The notes below the pieces were generated by a model, which was given only the letters and a program-made list of their open reading frames with translations, was not told the DNA's origin and made no database searches. This document shows, piece by piece, positions 1-7,932 of a stretch of 64,000 nt of DNA. The number at the start of each line of letters is the position of its first letter. Position 1 is the stretch's first letter. The stretch is from positions 2,914,001 to 2,978,000 of the forward strand of contig OY970171.1 of assembly GCA_963707575.1 (NCBI GenBank), given 5' to 3'. The position numbers and the translations under genes were made by a program. Origin of the DNA: Gaiellasilicea sp963707575 (GTDB taxonomy: Bacteria; Actinomycetota; Thermoleophilia; Gaiellales; Gaiellaceae).

Positions 1-2
1 CG

Positions 3-683
3 GGCCACTACGCCCGCATCGTCGACCACGGAGGCCGCCGGCTGCTTGCGCGGGCGGTCGACGCGGACAAGGACCAGTCGTACATGCTCGCCCAGCTCGA
101 CCCGGCCTTGCTCGACCGGATCGGCTTCCCGCTCGGGGAGGGAACGAAGACCGAGACGCGCGCCGAGGCCCACCGGGCCGGGCTCGCGGCGGCCGAGCGG
201 CGTGAGAGCCAGGAGGCCTGCTTCCTCGCGGGGGACGACTACCGCGCCTTCCTCGGCAGGAACGGCCTCGCGGTCAGCGACGGCCCGATCGTGGACGAGA
301 GCGGCTTGGAGCTCGGCCGGCACGACGGCTCGTGGCGCTACACACCCGGCCAGCGGCGCGGGATCGGCGTCGCCGCTTCCGAGCCTCTCTATGCGCTGCG
401 CACCGACGCCGCCACGAACACGGTGGTCGTGGGCCCACGCGAGTCCCTCGCATGCAGGCGCGTCGCGGTGCGCGGGCCCCTGCATCTGACCGTGGCCAGG
501 GCGGACGCGAAGCTCCGCCACCGCTCGCCGTCGGTGCCCGCACGGGTCGAGCCCACCGAGGGTGGCTACTGGCTGGAGCTCGAGGAGCCCGCCTACGGCG
601 TGGCCCCCGGTCAGGTCGTGGCGCTCTACGACGGCGACGCGCTGGTCGGGTCCGGTGTGGTGTCGTCTGCGAGTCGCAATTAG
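3..683 (+). CDS. mnmA: tRNA-specific 2-thiouridylase MnmA, C-terminal part
   Basis: The reading frame is open from the left edge, so about 226 C-terminal residues are visible and the N-terminal PP-loop domain lies outside. MnmA thiolates the wobble uridine of tRNA(Lys/Glu/Gln), using a persulfide sulfur and ATP. The visible part holds the family hallmarks: GHYARI near the left edge, KDQSYML about 20 residues later, then SQEACFL with the second catalytic cysteine (codon 219-221), PGQRRGIG, and the C-terminal beta-barrel ending before a TAG stop. The downstream DUF948 gene has its own promoter-like hexamer inside the end of this gene. Identification is firm; only the start is missing. Confidence 0.93.
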   Translation, partial: GHYARIVDHGGRRLLARAVDADKDQSYMLAQLDPALLDRIGFPLGEGTKTETRAEAHRAGLAAAERRESQEACFLAGDDYRAFLGRNGLAVSDGPIVDESGLELGRHDGSWRYTPGQRRGIGVAASEPLYALRTDAATNTVVVGPRESLACRRVAVRGPLHLTVARADAKLRHRSPSVPARVEPTEGGYWLELEEPAYGVAPGQVVALYDGDALVGSGVVSSASRN

Positions 684-686
684 GAT
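681..686 (+). promoter_or_regulatory. -10-like hexamer TAGGAT for a leaderless start
   Basis: TAGGAT overlaps the mnmA stop and lies 7 nt before the ATG at 694. The same TANNNT-plus-6/7-nt arrangement recurs before many genes here, which suggests transcription starting at or next to the start codon. No clear -35 was assigned. Confidence 0.5.
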
Positions 687-693
687 CACCGGC

Positions 694-1161
694 ATGCCGC
701 TTCTTGCCGTCAGCGCGGGGGACGTCGCGTACTACGCGCTCGCCCTCTTCCTCGTCGCCACGGGCATTGGCATCGGCTATGCGTTCTTCCGCCTGGGCGG
801 AACCTTTGTGCGCCTCTCCGCGTTTATCGGGGGAACGCAGGAAGAGCTTCTGCCCGTGATCAACAAGGTTGGAGGGAGTGTCGACCGGGTGAACGCACAG
901 CTGGACAAGGCAGACCGTGTGACGGACAGCGCAGTGGACATGGCCGACAGCGCGGACACGGCCGTGCGCGCGGTCAGCTTCGCGATCACGCGCCCCGTGC
1001 AGAAGGCCTCCGGTCTCGCAGCCGGGCTCAGCCATGGGATCGCCGCGTTCAAGACGCGGCGCGACTGGAACGAGGCAGTACGGGTCGCCAAGGACGCCGC
1101 TGCCCGGCGCGAGCGCGAGCTCGAGGAGGAGCTGCGCGCCGCAGACGGTGAGTCGGTCTAA
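694..1161 (+). CDS. DUF948-family membrane-anchored protein
   Basis: A 155-residue protein starting at the ATG 7 nt after TAGGAT. Residues about 10-32 form one transmembrane helix. A long helical cytoplasmic part follows, with an alternating pattern around KADRVTDSAVDMADSADTAV and a charged C-terminus rich in Arg/Glu. This matches the DUF948 family, small anchored coiled-coil proteins of unknown function found in Gram-positive bacteria, often near alaS or stress genes. The stop codon abuts the next gene's ATG with no gap, so it is probably translated together with the anti-sigma-like gene. Function is unknown; a scaffold or envelope-stress role would be guesswork. Confidence 0.75.
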   Translation: MPLLAVSAGDVAYYALALFLVATGIGIGYAFFRLGGTFVRLSAFIGGTQEELLPVINKVGGSVDRVNAQLDKADRVTDSAVDMADSADTAVRAVSFAITRPVQKASGLAAGLSHGIAAFKTRRDWNEAVRVAKDAAARRERELEEELRAADGESV

Positions 1162-1542
1162 ATGGACGAGATCCGCGTCACGATGCCGAGCGAGCGTCCG
1201 TTCGGAGCTGTCGCCGGGCTCGTGCTCGGCGGTGTCGCCGCCCGCCACGGGCTGACGATCGACGTGCTCGACGACCTCCAGGTCGCGCTGGAGAGCCTGC
1301 TCGACCGCGACGCGCAGGCGGACGAGGTCACGCTCGTGCTGCGAGTCCGCTCGGAGACCGTCGAGGCATCGGTCGGGCCGTTCGACCGCGCGGCGCTCGC
1401 CGAGCTCGAGCAGGACGCGGGCGAGAGCCTCGACCTGCGCCGGCTCCTCGACACCGTCGTCGACGACGTCTCGCTCGCCGACCGGGACGACGGCTGCTGG
1501 GTCGAGCTGCGCAAGACCTACCAGCTGGCGGGGCGCGCCTGA
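1162..1542 (+). CDS. RsbW-like anti-sigma regulatory ATPase
   Basis: A 126-residue protein with the compact fold expected of GHKL/HATPase anti-sigma regulators. An N-terminal strand MDEIRVTMPSERPFGAVAG is followed by a helix carrying LDDLQVALESLLDR (the position of the N-box, here weakly conserved), with a strand-rich middle. The usual G-box glycines are poorly preserved, so ATP binding or kinase activity is uncertain. It overlaps the downstream sigma gene by 1 base (TGATG), which supports a stoichiometric partner role: binding and silencing that sigma factor. No anti-anti-sigma (RsbV-like) gene is adjacent. Confidence 0.7.
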   Translation: MDEIRVTMPSERPFGAVAGLVLGGVAARHGLTIDVLDDLQVALESLLDRDAQADEVTLVLRVRSETVEASVGPFDRAALAELEQDAGESLDLRRLLDTVVDDVSLADRDDGCWVELRKTYQLAGRA

Positions 1543-2315
1543 TGCCGCGCGAGTCGGACAAGATCCTCCTCCGCCGCTATCACGAGCAAGGCGATCTCGC
1601 CGCGCGCGAGCAATTGATCGAGCAGTACCTCTCGCTCGTCCGCTCGCTGGCGCGGCGGTACAGCTACCGGGGCGAGCAGCTCGAGGACCTCGTTCAGATC
1701 GGCTGCATCGGCCTGATCAAGGCGATCGACCGCTTCGACCTCGACCGCGGCGTCGAGCTCACCACCTATGCGACGCCGAACATCATCGGCGAGATCAAGC
1801 GGCATTTCCGCGACAAGGGCTGGGCCGTGCGCGTGCCGCGCGGGCTGCAGGAGCTGAATGTCCAGCTCTCGAAGCTCGTGGAGGAGCTGACCGTCCAGAA
1901 CGGCCGCTCGCCGACGATCCCGGAGCTCGCGAAGGCTGCGGGCGTGGAGGAGGAGGAAGTGCTCGAGGCGCTCGAGTCCGGGCGCGCGTACACCTCGCTC
2001 TCGCTCTCCTCCGGCGGCTCCGACGAGGACGGCGAGCTCGACCCGCTCGAGTCGCTCGGGACGATCGAGCACCAGTACGAGGTCTCCGAGGACCGCGCAG
2101 TGCTCGCACCCGGCTTCCGGGCGCTCGACGAGCGCGAGCGGCGCATCCTCCACCTGCGCTTCTTCGACGGGCTGACGCAGTCGCAGATCGCGCAGCAGGT
2201 CGGGATCTCGCAGATGCACGTCTCGCGCCTGATCCGCCGCGCGCTGGAGAAGATCCGCGACGAGATCGCCGGCGACGAAGACTTCGAGACGCCCGCCAAG
2301 CGCGCCGCGGGCTAG
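1542..2315 (+). CDS. SigB/SigF/SigG-family RNA polymerase sigma factor
   Basis: A 257-residue sigma-70 family protein. Region 2 spans roughly residues 30-105 (QLEDLVQIGCIGLIKAIDRF, then LTTYATPNIIGEIKRHFRDK). Region 3 follows (VRVPRGLQELN). Region 4 has a helix-turn-helix near residues 205-240 (LTQSQIAQQVGISQMHVSRL). This is the SigB/SigF/SigG architecture, normally used for general stress or sporulation-type regulons and held inactive by an RsbW-type partner. The upstream overlapping gene encodes such a partner. The regulon cannot be inferred from the window. Confidence 0.92.
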   Translation: MPRESDKILLRRYHEQGDLAAREQLIEQYLSLVRSLARRYSYRGEQLEDLVQIGCIGLIKAIDRFDLDRGVELTTYATPNIIGEIKRHFRDKGWAVRVPRGLQELNVQLSKLVEELTVQNGRSPTIPELAKAAGVEEEEVLEALESGRAYTSLSLSSGGSDEDGELDPLESLGTIEHQYEVSEDRAVLAPGFRALDERERRILHLRFFDGLTQSQIAQQVGISQMHVSRLIRRALEKIRDEIAGDEDFETPAKRAAG

Positions 2316-2318
2316 ACC

Positions 2319-2324
2319 TACACT
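2319..2324 (+). promoter_or_regulatory. -10-like hexamer TACACT before alaS
   Basis: TACACT lies 6 nt before the GTG of alaS, in the 15-bp gap after the sigma-factor stop. It fits the leaderless pattern of the window. Confidence 0.5.
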
Positions 2325-2330
2325 TCAGGC

Positions 2331-4859
2331 GTGCGCACCACCGCAGAGCTCCGCGAGGGCTTTCTCTCCTACTTCGAGTCCAAGGGCCACAAGCGGCACC
2401 CGTCGGGCTCGCTGGTCCCGCCCGACTGGGACCGCTCGACGCTCCTGAACAGTGCCGGCATGCAGCCGCTGATGCCGTACTTCCTGGGCCGCGAGACACC
2501 CCCGGCCCCGCTCCTCGTCACGGTGCAGAAGTGCTTCCGCACGCCCGACATCGATGAGGTCGGTCTCGACGGCCACCACCTGACCTTCTTCGAGATGCTC
2601 GGCAACTTCTCGTTCGGCGAGTACTTCAAGGACGGCGCGGTCGACCTGGCGTGGGAGTACCTGACGCAGCATCTGAAGATCGACATGGAGCGCTTCTGGG
2701 TCACGATCTTCGCCGGCGATCCGGAGCTCGGGCTCGGTGAGGACGAGGTTGCGCGTGCAGCCTGGCTCAGGGTCGGCCAGCCGCCCGAGCGCATCCTCGC
2801 GCTCGACCGCTCGCACAACTTCTGGTCGGTGGGAGGGCCGGGGCCGTGCGGGGGCGACACGGAGATGTTCTACGACCGGGGCGCAGGCGTCGGCTGCGGC
2901 CGCGCCGAGTGCGCGCCGGGCTGCGACTGCGAGCGCTTCCTCGAGTTCTGGAACCTCGTCTTCATGGAGTTCGAGCTCCATCCGGACGGCAATGTGACGC
3001 CGCTGCCCAAGCAGAACGTCGACACCGGCATGGGGCTCGAGCGCACCGCATCGATCCTCCAGGACGTCCTCTCGGTGTACGAGACCGACGGCTACCAGGC
3101 GATCATGGCCTGGATCGCCGAGCAGAGCGGCGTCGCCTACGGCGAGTCCGAGCGCGCGACGAAGGCGCACAGGATCCTCGCCGACCACGGCCGCGGGATG
3201 ACGTTCCTCGCCGCCGACGGCGTGACGCCGTCGAACGAGGGCCGGGGCTACATCCTGCGGCGGATCATCCGCCGGGCCGTGCAGCAGGCGCGCGCGATCG
3301 AGCTCGAGCACCTGTGGCCGCTCACCGACGTCGTCGTCGAGCAGATGGCTCCCTCGTACCCCGAGCTCGCCGCCGGCCGGACGGAGATCCAGCAGGTCGT
3401 GCGGGCCGAGGAGGAGCGGTTCTCCGAGACGCTCGAGCGCGGGCTCAAGGTCTTCGAGGAGCTGGCAGCGGGCGAGACGATCTCGGGTGAGGAGGCGTTC
3501 AGGCTGGCAGCGACCTACGGGTTCCCGGTCGAGCTGACGGTGGAGCTCGCGGAGGAGCGCGGGCAGGCGGTCGACGTGGACGGGTACCGCGACGAGATGG
3601 CGCGCCACCGCGACGTCTCGCGGGCCGGGTCGGAGTCCGGGGTGCAGCGGGCCGCCGAGTTCGGCGCAGGCACCGACTTCGCGACGGAATTCGTGGGCTT
3701 CGACAAGACGGACGTGCTGACGCAGATCGGCGCGCTCGAGGAGCTCGGCGACGGCACGTTCCTGGCCAAGCTCCGGGAGTCGCCGTTCTACGCCGCCGGC
3801 GGCGGGCAGGTCACCGATGCGGGTGAGCTGATCCACGAGGAGACGGCTGTCACGGCGACGCTGCGTGAGGCGCACCGGCTCGGCGACGACCAGGTGCTCG
3901 TCTTCGAGGGTGCTGGCTTCGCGGCAGGCGACCGGGTGCGCGCCGTCGTACCCTGGGCGGTGCGCTTCCCGACGATGGCGAATCACACCGCGACGCACCT
4001 CCTCCACGAGGCCCTGCGCCAGGTGCTCGGCGAGCACGTGAAGCAGGCGGGATCGGCCGTGCGGCCCGAGAAGCTCCGCTTCGACTTCAGTCACGAGCAG
4101 GCGCTCACCCCTGAGCAGCGCGCCGGGGTGGAGCAGATCGTCAACGAGCAGATCTTTCGCAACCGGGCCGTGCGGATCTTCGAGACGCCGATCGAGGAGG
4201 CGAAGCAGCTTGGCGCGCAGATGCTCTTCGGCGAGAAGTACGGCGACGTCGTCCGCGTCGTCGAGATCGACGGCTTCTCCCGTGAGCTCTGCGGCGGCAC
4301 GCACGTGCGCTCGACGGCGGAGATCGGGCCCTTTGCGATTGTCTCCGAGGGCTCCGTCGGCTCGGGCGCCCGGCGGATCGAGGCCGTCACCTCCGGCGAG
4401 GCCTTCGCCCTGCTCCATGCCCGCGCTCGCGAGGCCGACGAGCTCCGTGCCGAGCTCGAGCGGGTGCGCAAGGAGGCGAAGCGCGCCCCTGCGGCCGCGG
4501 CCTCCGAGGACTTCGTGGTCACGCGCGAGACGCAGGCGGGCGACGTCAACGTGCTCGTCGTCGAGGTGAGGAGCGGCGATCCTCTGGACGTCTCCGACCG
4601 CCTGAAGCAGAAGCACGCGCCTGCCGCCGTCATCGTCGGGGCGTTGACCGACGGAACGGCGCAGCTCGTGGTCAACCTGGACAAGTCCCTCGAGGCGCGC
4701 GGCGTGCACGCGGGGAACGTCGTGCGCGAAGCGGCGCCCCTGATCGGGGGCGGCGGGGGCGGGCGCCCGACGATGGCCCGTGCCGGCGGCAAGCGTCCAG
4801 AAGGGCTCGAAGAGGCGCTGTCGACGGCGGAGCGCCTGATCACGGCGGCGCTGTCGTGA
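2331..4859 (+). CDS. alaS: Alanyl-tRNA synthetase
   Basis: An 842-residue class II synthetase charging tRNA(Ala). The catalytic core starts at TTAELREGFLSYFESKGH and includes SLVPPDWDRSTLL and FEMLGNFSFGEYFK. The editing domain carries the zinc motifs NHTATHLLHEAL (about residue 550) and CGGTHVRSTAEIG (about residue 650). The C-Ala region is a little short and glycine-rich before the end (GGGGGGRP), and the protein is slightly below the usual 870-880 residues. The GTG start is chosen because the N-terminal motif follows at once and a TANNNT hexamer sits 6 nt upstream. ruvX follows after 10 bp, as in other actinobacteria. Confidence 0.97.
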   Translation: MRTTAELREGFLSYFESKGHKRHPSGSLVPPDWDRSTLLNSAGMQPLMPYFLGRETPPAPLLVTVQKCFRTPDIDEVGLDGHHLTFFEMLGNFSFGEYFKDGAVDLAWEYLTQHLKIDMERFWVTIFAGDPELGLGEDEVARAAWLRVGQPPERILALDRSHNFWSVGGPGPCGGDTEMFYDRGAGVGCGRAECAPGCDCERFLEFWNLVFMEFELHPDGNVTPLPKQNVDTGMGLERTASILQDVLSVYETDGYQAIMAWIAEQSGVAYGESERATKAHRILADHGRGMTFLAADGVTPSNEGRGYILRRIIRRAVQQARAIELEHLWPLTDVVVEQMAPSYPELAAGRTEIQQVVRAEEERFSETLERGLKVFEELAAGETISGEEAFRLAATYGFPVELTVELAEERGQAVDVDGYRDEMARHRDVSRAGSESGVQRAAEFGAGTDFATEFVGFDKTDVLTQIGALEELGDGTFLAKLRESPFYAAGGGQVTDAGELIHEETAVTATLREAHRLGDDQVLVFEGAGFAAGDRVRAVVPWAVRFPTMANHTATHLLHEALRQVLGEHVKQAGSAVRPEKLRFDFSHEQALTPEQRAGVEQIVNEQIFRNRAVRIFETPIEEAKQLGAQMLFGEKYGDVVRVVEIDGFSRELCGGTHVRSTAEIGPFAIVSEGSVGSGARRIEAVTSGEAFALLHARAREADELRAELERVRKEAKRAPAAAASEDFVVTRETQAGDVNVLVVEVRSGDPLDVSDRLKQKHAPAAVIVGALTDGTAQLVVNLDKSLEARGVHAGNVVREAAPLIGGGGGGRPTMARAGGKRPEGLEEALSTAERLITAALS

Positions 4860-4869
4860 GGGGCCGAGC

Positions 4870-5265
4870 GTGAAGGTGCTTGCACTGGACTACGGCTCGG
4901 CTCGGACCGGCGTCGCCGTCTCGGACGCGACCGGCACGCTCGCGCGGCCGCTCACGGTCGTCGAGCGCGCGGCCTCCGAGGCCGGGCTGCGCCGGCTCGC
5001 CGAGCTCGTGGCGGCGGAGGACCCCGAGCGGATCGTCGTCGGGCTGCCGCTGACCCTGCGCGGTGAGGCAGGCAGCCAGGCGCAGGAGACGGGGCGGTTC
5101 ATCGCCGCGCTCCGTGCAGCCGTCTCGGTGCCGGTCGAGAGCTTCGACGAGCGCTTCACGACCTCCCTCGCCGCCGGTGCTCCGTCCTCCCGCGCGCCCG
5201 AGGACGCGCGCGCGGCCGCCCACCTCCTCGAGAGCTACCTGACGTGGTCGAGCAACCGGGTGTAA
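4870..5265 (+). CDS. ruvX: RuvX/YqgF pre-16S rRNA nuclease-like protein
   Basis: A 131-residue RNase H-like protein. The first acidic site is in LALDYGSARTGVAVSD (Asp at about residue 7). GLPLTLRGE is the family's central motif. ESFDERFTT supplies the second acidic patch, and the usual C-terminal (D/E)xxAA motif is seen as PEDARAAAHLLESYL. The family takes part in 16S rRNA 5'-end maturation and was earlier proposed to resolve Holliday junctions. The gene starts with GTG just after alaS, and mltG begins 22 nt before its end, so all three are probably co-transcribed. Confidence 0.92.
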   Translation: MKVLALDYGSARTGVAVSDATGTLARPLTVVERAASEAGLRRLAELVAAEDPERIVVGLPLTLRGEAGSQAQETGRFIAALRAAVSVPVESFDERFTTSLAAGAPSSRAPEDARAAAHLLESYLTWSSNRV

Positions 5266-6152
5266 CGAGACAGCGGCCGTCGCGCAGGCAGGTTGCGCTG
5301 CGGCGGCTGGTCGCGGCAGTCGTCTTGTTCGGCTGCCTCGGCGTGGCGCTCTGGTTGGGCGTCACGGCGCTCGGCGACTCCGGGGACGAGGAGGCCGCGC
5401 CGCCGGCGACGACCGCCGCGCCGCCTGCGCCCGTCCTCAGGATCATCTTCCCGGAGGGCTTCACACGCGACCAGATGGCGGCCCGGGTGGGCGAGGTGCG
5501 CACGATCGCCAAGGAACGGCGCAAGATCACCCCGAAGCTGACGGCGAAGGGCTACACGGCGGCGACCGAGAAGGCGAAAATCCCAGCCGAGTTCCGGAAG
5601 GACGCACGCGGAATCGAGGGCTTCCTCTTCCCGGCCACGTACGAGTTCACCGCCAAGACGACCGCGAAGCAGCTCGTCGCCGACCAGCTGGCGTTCTTCG
5701 AGGAGAACTTCTCGAAGGTCGACATGGCGTTCGCGAGAAAGAAGAATCTCACGCCCTACGACGTGCTGATCATCGCGTCGATGGTGGAAAAGGAGACGAT
5801 CGCTCCGGACGAGCGCCCCAAGGTGGCGGCGGTGATCTACAACCGCCTCAAGGCCGGGATGGAGCTCGGCATCGATGCGACGATCCGCTACGGGCTCGAC
5901 GTTCCCGGAACCGAGCCGCTGCGCGTCTCGCAGCTGGAGAGCGACAACCCGTACAACACGCGCAACCGCACCGGGCTGCCGCCCACGCCGATCGCGAACC
6001 CCGGCCTCGCCTCGATCCAGGCCGCCGCCCACCCGGCCGACGTCGACTTCCTCTTCTTCGTGCGCAAGCCGGACAAGATCCACCACTTCTTCACCGCGAG
6101 CGAGGACGAGTTCTTCGCCAAGGCCTGCGAGTACGGCTTCGGCTGCAACTGA
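5244..6152 (+). CDS. mltG: Endolytic murein transglycosylase MltG
   Basis: A 302-residue YceG/MltG-family enzyme that cleaves nascent glycan strands at the inner membrane and so ends peptidoglycan chains. A basic N-terminus (RQRPSRRQVALRR) precedes one transmembrane helix at about residues 22-44, then an Ala/Pro linker. The catalytic domain carries EGFLFPATYEF, IASMVEKE (catalytic Glu within EKE), NRLKAGMELGIDATIRY and YNTRNRTGLPPTPIANPG. It starts with GTG inside the 3' end of ruvX. It is shorter than E. coli MltG (340) because the region between the anchor and the catalytic core is reduced. Confidence 0.94.
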   Translation: MVEQPGVTRQRPSRRQVALRRLVAAVVLFGCLGVALWLGVTALGDSGDEEAAPPATTAAPPAPVLRIIFPEGFTRDQMAARVGEVRTIAKERRKITPKLTAKGYTAATEKAKIPAEFRKDARGIEGFLFPATYEFTAKTTAKQLVADQLAFFEENFSKVDMAFARKKNLTPYDVLIIASMVEKETIAPDERPKVAAVIYNRLKAGMELGIDATIRYGLDVPGTEPLRVSQLESDNPYNTRNRTGLPPTPIANPGLASIQAAAHPADVDFLFFVRKPDKIHHFFTASEDEFFAKACEYGFGCN

Positions 6153-6154
6153 GC

Positions 6155-6844
6155 GTGATCGCGGCGACGACCAGGCTCGTCGGGCTGCTCGGACACCCGG
6201 TCGCGCACTCGCTCTCGCCCCGGATGCAGAACGCCGCCTTCGCGGCGCGGGGGCTCGACTTCGCCTACGTCGCGCTCGACGTGCCGCCGGAACAGCTCGA
6301 GGACGCCGTGCGCGGCCTCGTCGCTCTCGGCTTCGCCGGGGCGAACGTGACGGCGCCGCACAAGCTCGCCGTCGGCGCGCTCGACCTGGTCGAGGCCGCC
6401 GTCAGCTCGGTGAACACCCTGGTCTTCCGCGACGGGCGCGTCGAGGGTCACAGCACAGACGCCGCGATCCTCGACGGCTTGGCCGCCGAGCGGCCGGTGA
6501 TCCTCGGCGACGGCGGCTCGGCGCACGCGTTCGCGGAGGCGCTGCCGCACGCGCGAACGTTCTCGCGTCGCGGTGAATGGCCGCCCGAGGTCGCCGGTGC
6601 CGATCTGGTGGTCAACGCGACGAGCGCCCGGGAAGAGGCGCTCGTGACGCTCGACGCCGGCCAGACGCTCGTCGACCTGCCCTATCCCGACACCGCCACG
6701 GCGGAGGCGGCGCGCGCGGGTGGCGCCCGCGTCGTGGGCGGGCTCGAGGTGCTCGTCGCCCAGGGCGCGGCGGCGTTCGAGCTGTGGACCGGCGTGCCCG
6801 CACCGGTGCCCGTGCTGCGCGCCGCAGTAGATTTGCCCGCATGA
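6155..6844 (+). CDS. aroE: Shikimate dehydrogenase (short form)
   Basis: A 229-residue protein for the NADPH-dependent reduction of 3-dehydroshikimate. The shikimate-binding SLSPRMQNAAF and NVTAPHKLAV (catalytic Lys) are clear, as are SSVNTL and STDAAILDGL, which keeps the catalytic Asp of the usual NTDG motif while Asn is Ser. The nucleotide-binding loop reads LGDGGSAHAF. The protein is about 40 residues shorter than typical AroE because the segment around the Rossmann glycine loop is compacted. GTG start 2 nt after the mltG stop; it overlaps aroC by 4 nt (ATGA). All residues needed for activity appear present. Confidence 0.88.
   Translation: MIAATTRLVGLLGHPVAHSLSPRMQNAAFAARGLDFAYVALDVPPEQLEDAVRGLVALGFAGANVTAPHKLAVGALDLVEAAVSSVNTLVFRDGRVEGHSTDAAILDGLAAERPVILGDGGSAHAFAEALPHARTFSRRGEWPPEVAGADLVVNATSAREEALVTLDAGQTLVDLPYPDTATAEAARAGGARVVGGLEVLVAQGAAAFELWTGVPAPVPVLRAAVDLPA
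6828..6833 (+). promoter_or_regulatory. -10-like hexamer TAGATT before aroC
   Basis: TAGATT inside the end of aroE lies 7 nt before the aroC ATG. It could give a leaderless aroC transcript in addition to read-through from aroE. Confidence 0.4.
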
Positions 6845-7932
6845 CGCTTGCGCTGACGACGGCCGGGGAGTCCCACGGGCCGGCGCTCGTCGCGATTCTG
6901 ACCGGGCTCCCCGCCGGCCTCGACCTCGCCAAGGACGCGATCGACGCCGATCTGCGGCGGCGGCAGCTGGGCTACGGACGCAGCCCGCGCCAGCAGCTCG
7001 AGCAGGACGAGGTCGAGGTGCTCGCCGGCCTCCGCCACGGCCGCACGCTGGGCACGCCCCTTGCGCTCGTCGTCCGCAACCGCGACCACGCGAACTGGGC
7101 GTGGGGGATGAGCCCCTGGCCGCCTGACGGCGAGCCGTCCGGGAAGGGCACGAAGCCGGTGAGGCTGCCGCGCCCGGGCCACGCAGACCTCGCCGGCGTG
7201 CTCAAGTACGGCCATGAAGACGTCCGCGACGCGCTCGAGCGTGCGAGCGCGCGCCACACGGCCGTGCACGTCGCGGCGGGTGCGGTGGCGAAGGCGCTCC
7301 TGCGCGAGCTCGGGATCGAGGTCGCGGGCCGCGAGGTGGAGATCGGCGGCGCAACCGGAGAGGACGAGATGCACGCAGCGGTCGACGCCGCCCGCTCCGA
7401 CCGCGACACGCTCGGCGGCGTCGTCGAGGTGCGTGCGACCGGCGTCCCTCCGGGGCTCGGCTCCTACGCGTCCAAGGAGGACCGGCTCGACGCGCGCCTC
7501 GCCGCGGCCTTGATGGGGATCCAGGCGGTGAAGGGAGTCGAGGTCGGCGAGGGCTTCGGGCTGGCGCGCCGCCGCGGCTCCGAGGCCCACGACGAGATCG
7601 AGCCCGGCCTCCATCGCCGCTCCAACCGTGCCGGCGGGATCGAGGCCGGTATGTCGAACGGGGAGGAGATCGTCGTGCGCGCGGGGATGAAGCCGCTGCC
7701 GACGCTGATGAAGCCGCTCGACTCGGTCGACCTGGACACCGGCGAGGCGGCTCAGGCGCTCGTCGAGCGCAGCGACGTCGCGGCCGTGGAGGCGCTCGCG
7801 GTCGTGGCCGAGGCGGCTGTCGCCTGGGAGCTCGCCCGGGCGGCGCGGGAGAAGTTCGGCGGCGACTCGCTGGGCGACTTCGTCGGCGCACACCGCGCGT
7901 ATCTCGACCGCATCCCGTGGGCACCGCGCTAG
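6841..7932 (+). CDS. aroC: Chorismate synthase
   Basis: A 363-residue enzyme that removes phosphate from EPSP to form chorismate, using reduced FMN. N-terminal TTAGESHGPALVAIL is the first family signature. RRRQLGYGRSPRQQLEQDEVEVLAGL holds the phosphate-binding arginines, and KYGHEDVRDALERASARHTA and SNRAGGIEAGMSNGE are further conserved blocks. The ATG is chosen over an upstream in-frame extension because TTAGESHG must lie at the extreme N-terminus. It overlaps aroE by 4 nt and the aroK-aroB fusion by 16 nt. Confidence 0.96.
   Translation: MTLALTTAGESHGPALVAILTGLPAGLDLAKDAIDADLRRRQLGYGRSPRQQLEQDEVEVLAGLRHGRTLGTPLALVVRNRDHANWAWGMSPWPPDGEPSGKGTKPVRLPRPGHADLAGVLKYGHEDVRDALERASARHTAVHVAAGAVAKALLRELGIEVAGREVEIGGATGEDEMHAAVDAARSDRDTLGGVVEVRATGVPPGLGSYASKEDRLDARLAAALMGIQAVKGVEVGEGFGLARRRGSEAHDEIEPGLHRRSNRAGGIEAGMSNGEEIVVRAGMKPLPTLMKPLDSVDLDTGEAAQALVERSDVAAVEALAVVAEAAVAWELARAAREKFGGDSLGDFVGAHRAYLDRIPWAPR

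Noticed and set aside
2325..4709. Very long minus-strand open frame opposite alaS
   Set aside because: It is the antisense shadow of alaS; high-GC coding DNA keeps the opposite frame free of stops. The translation is Arg/His/Leu-rich without domains.
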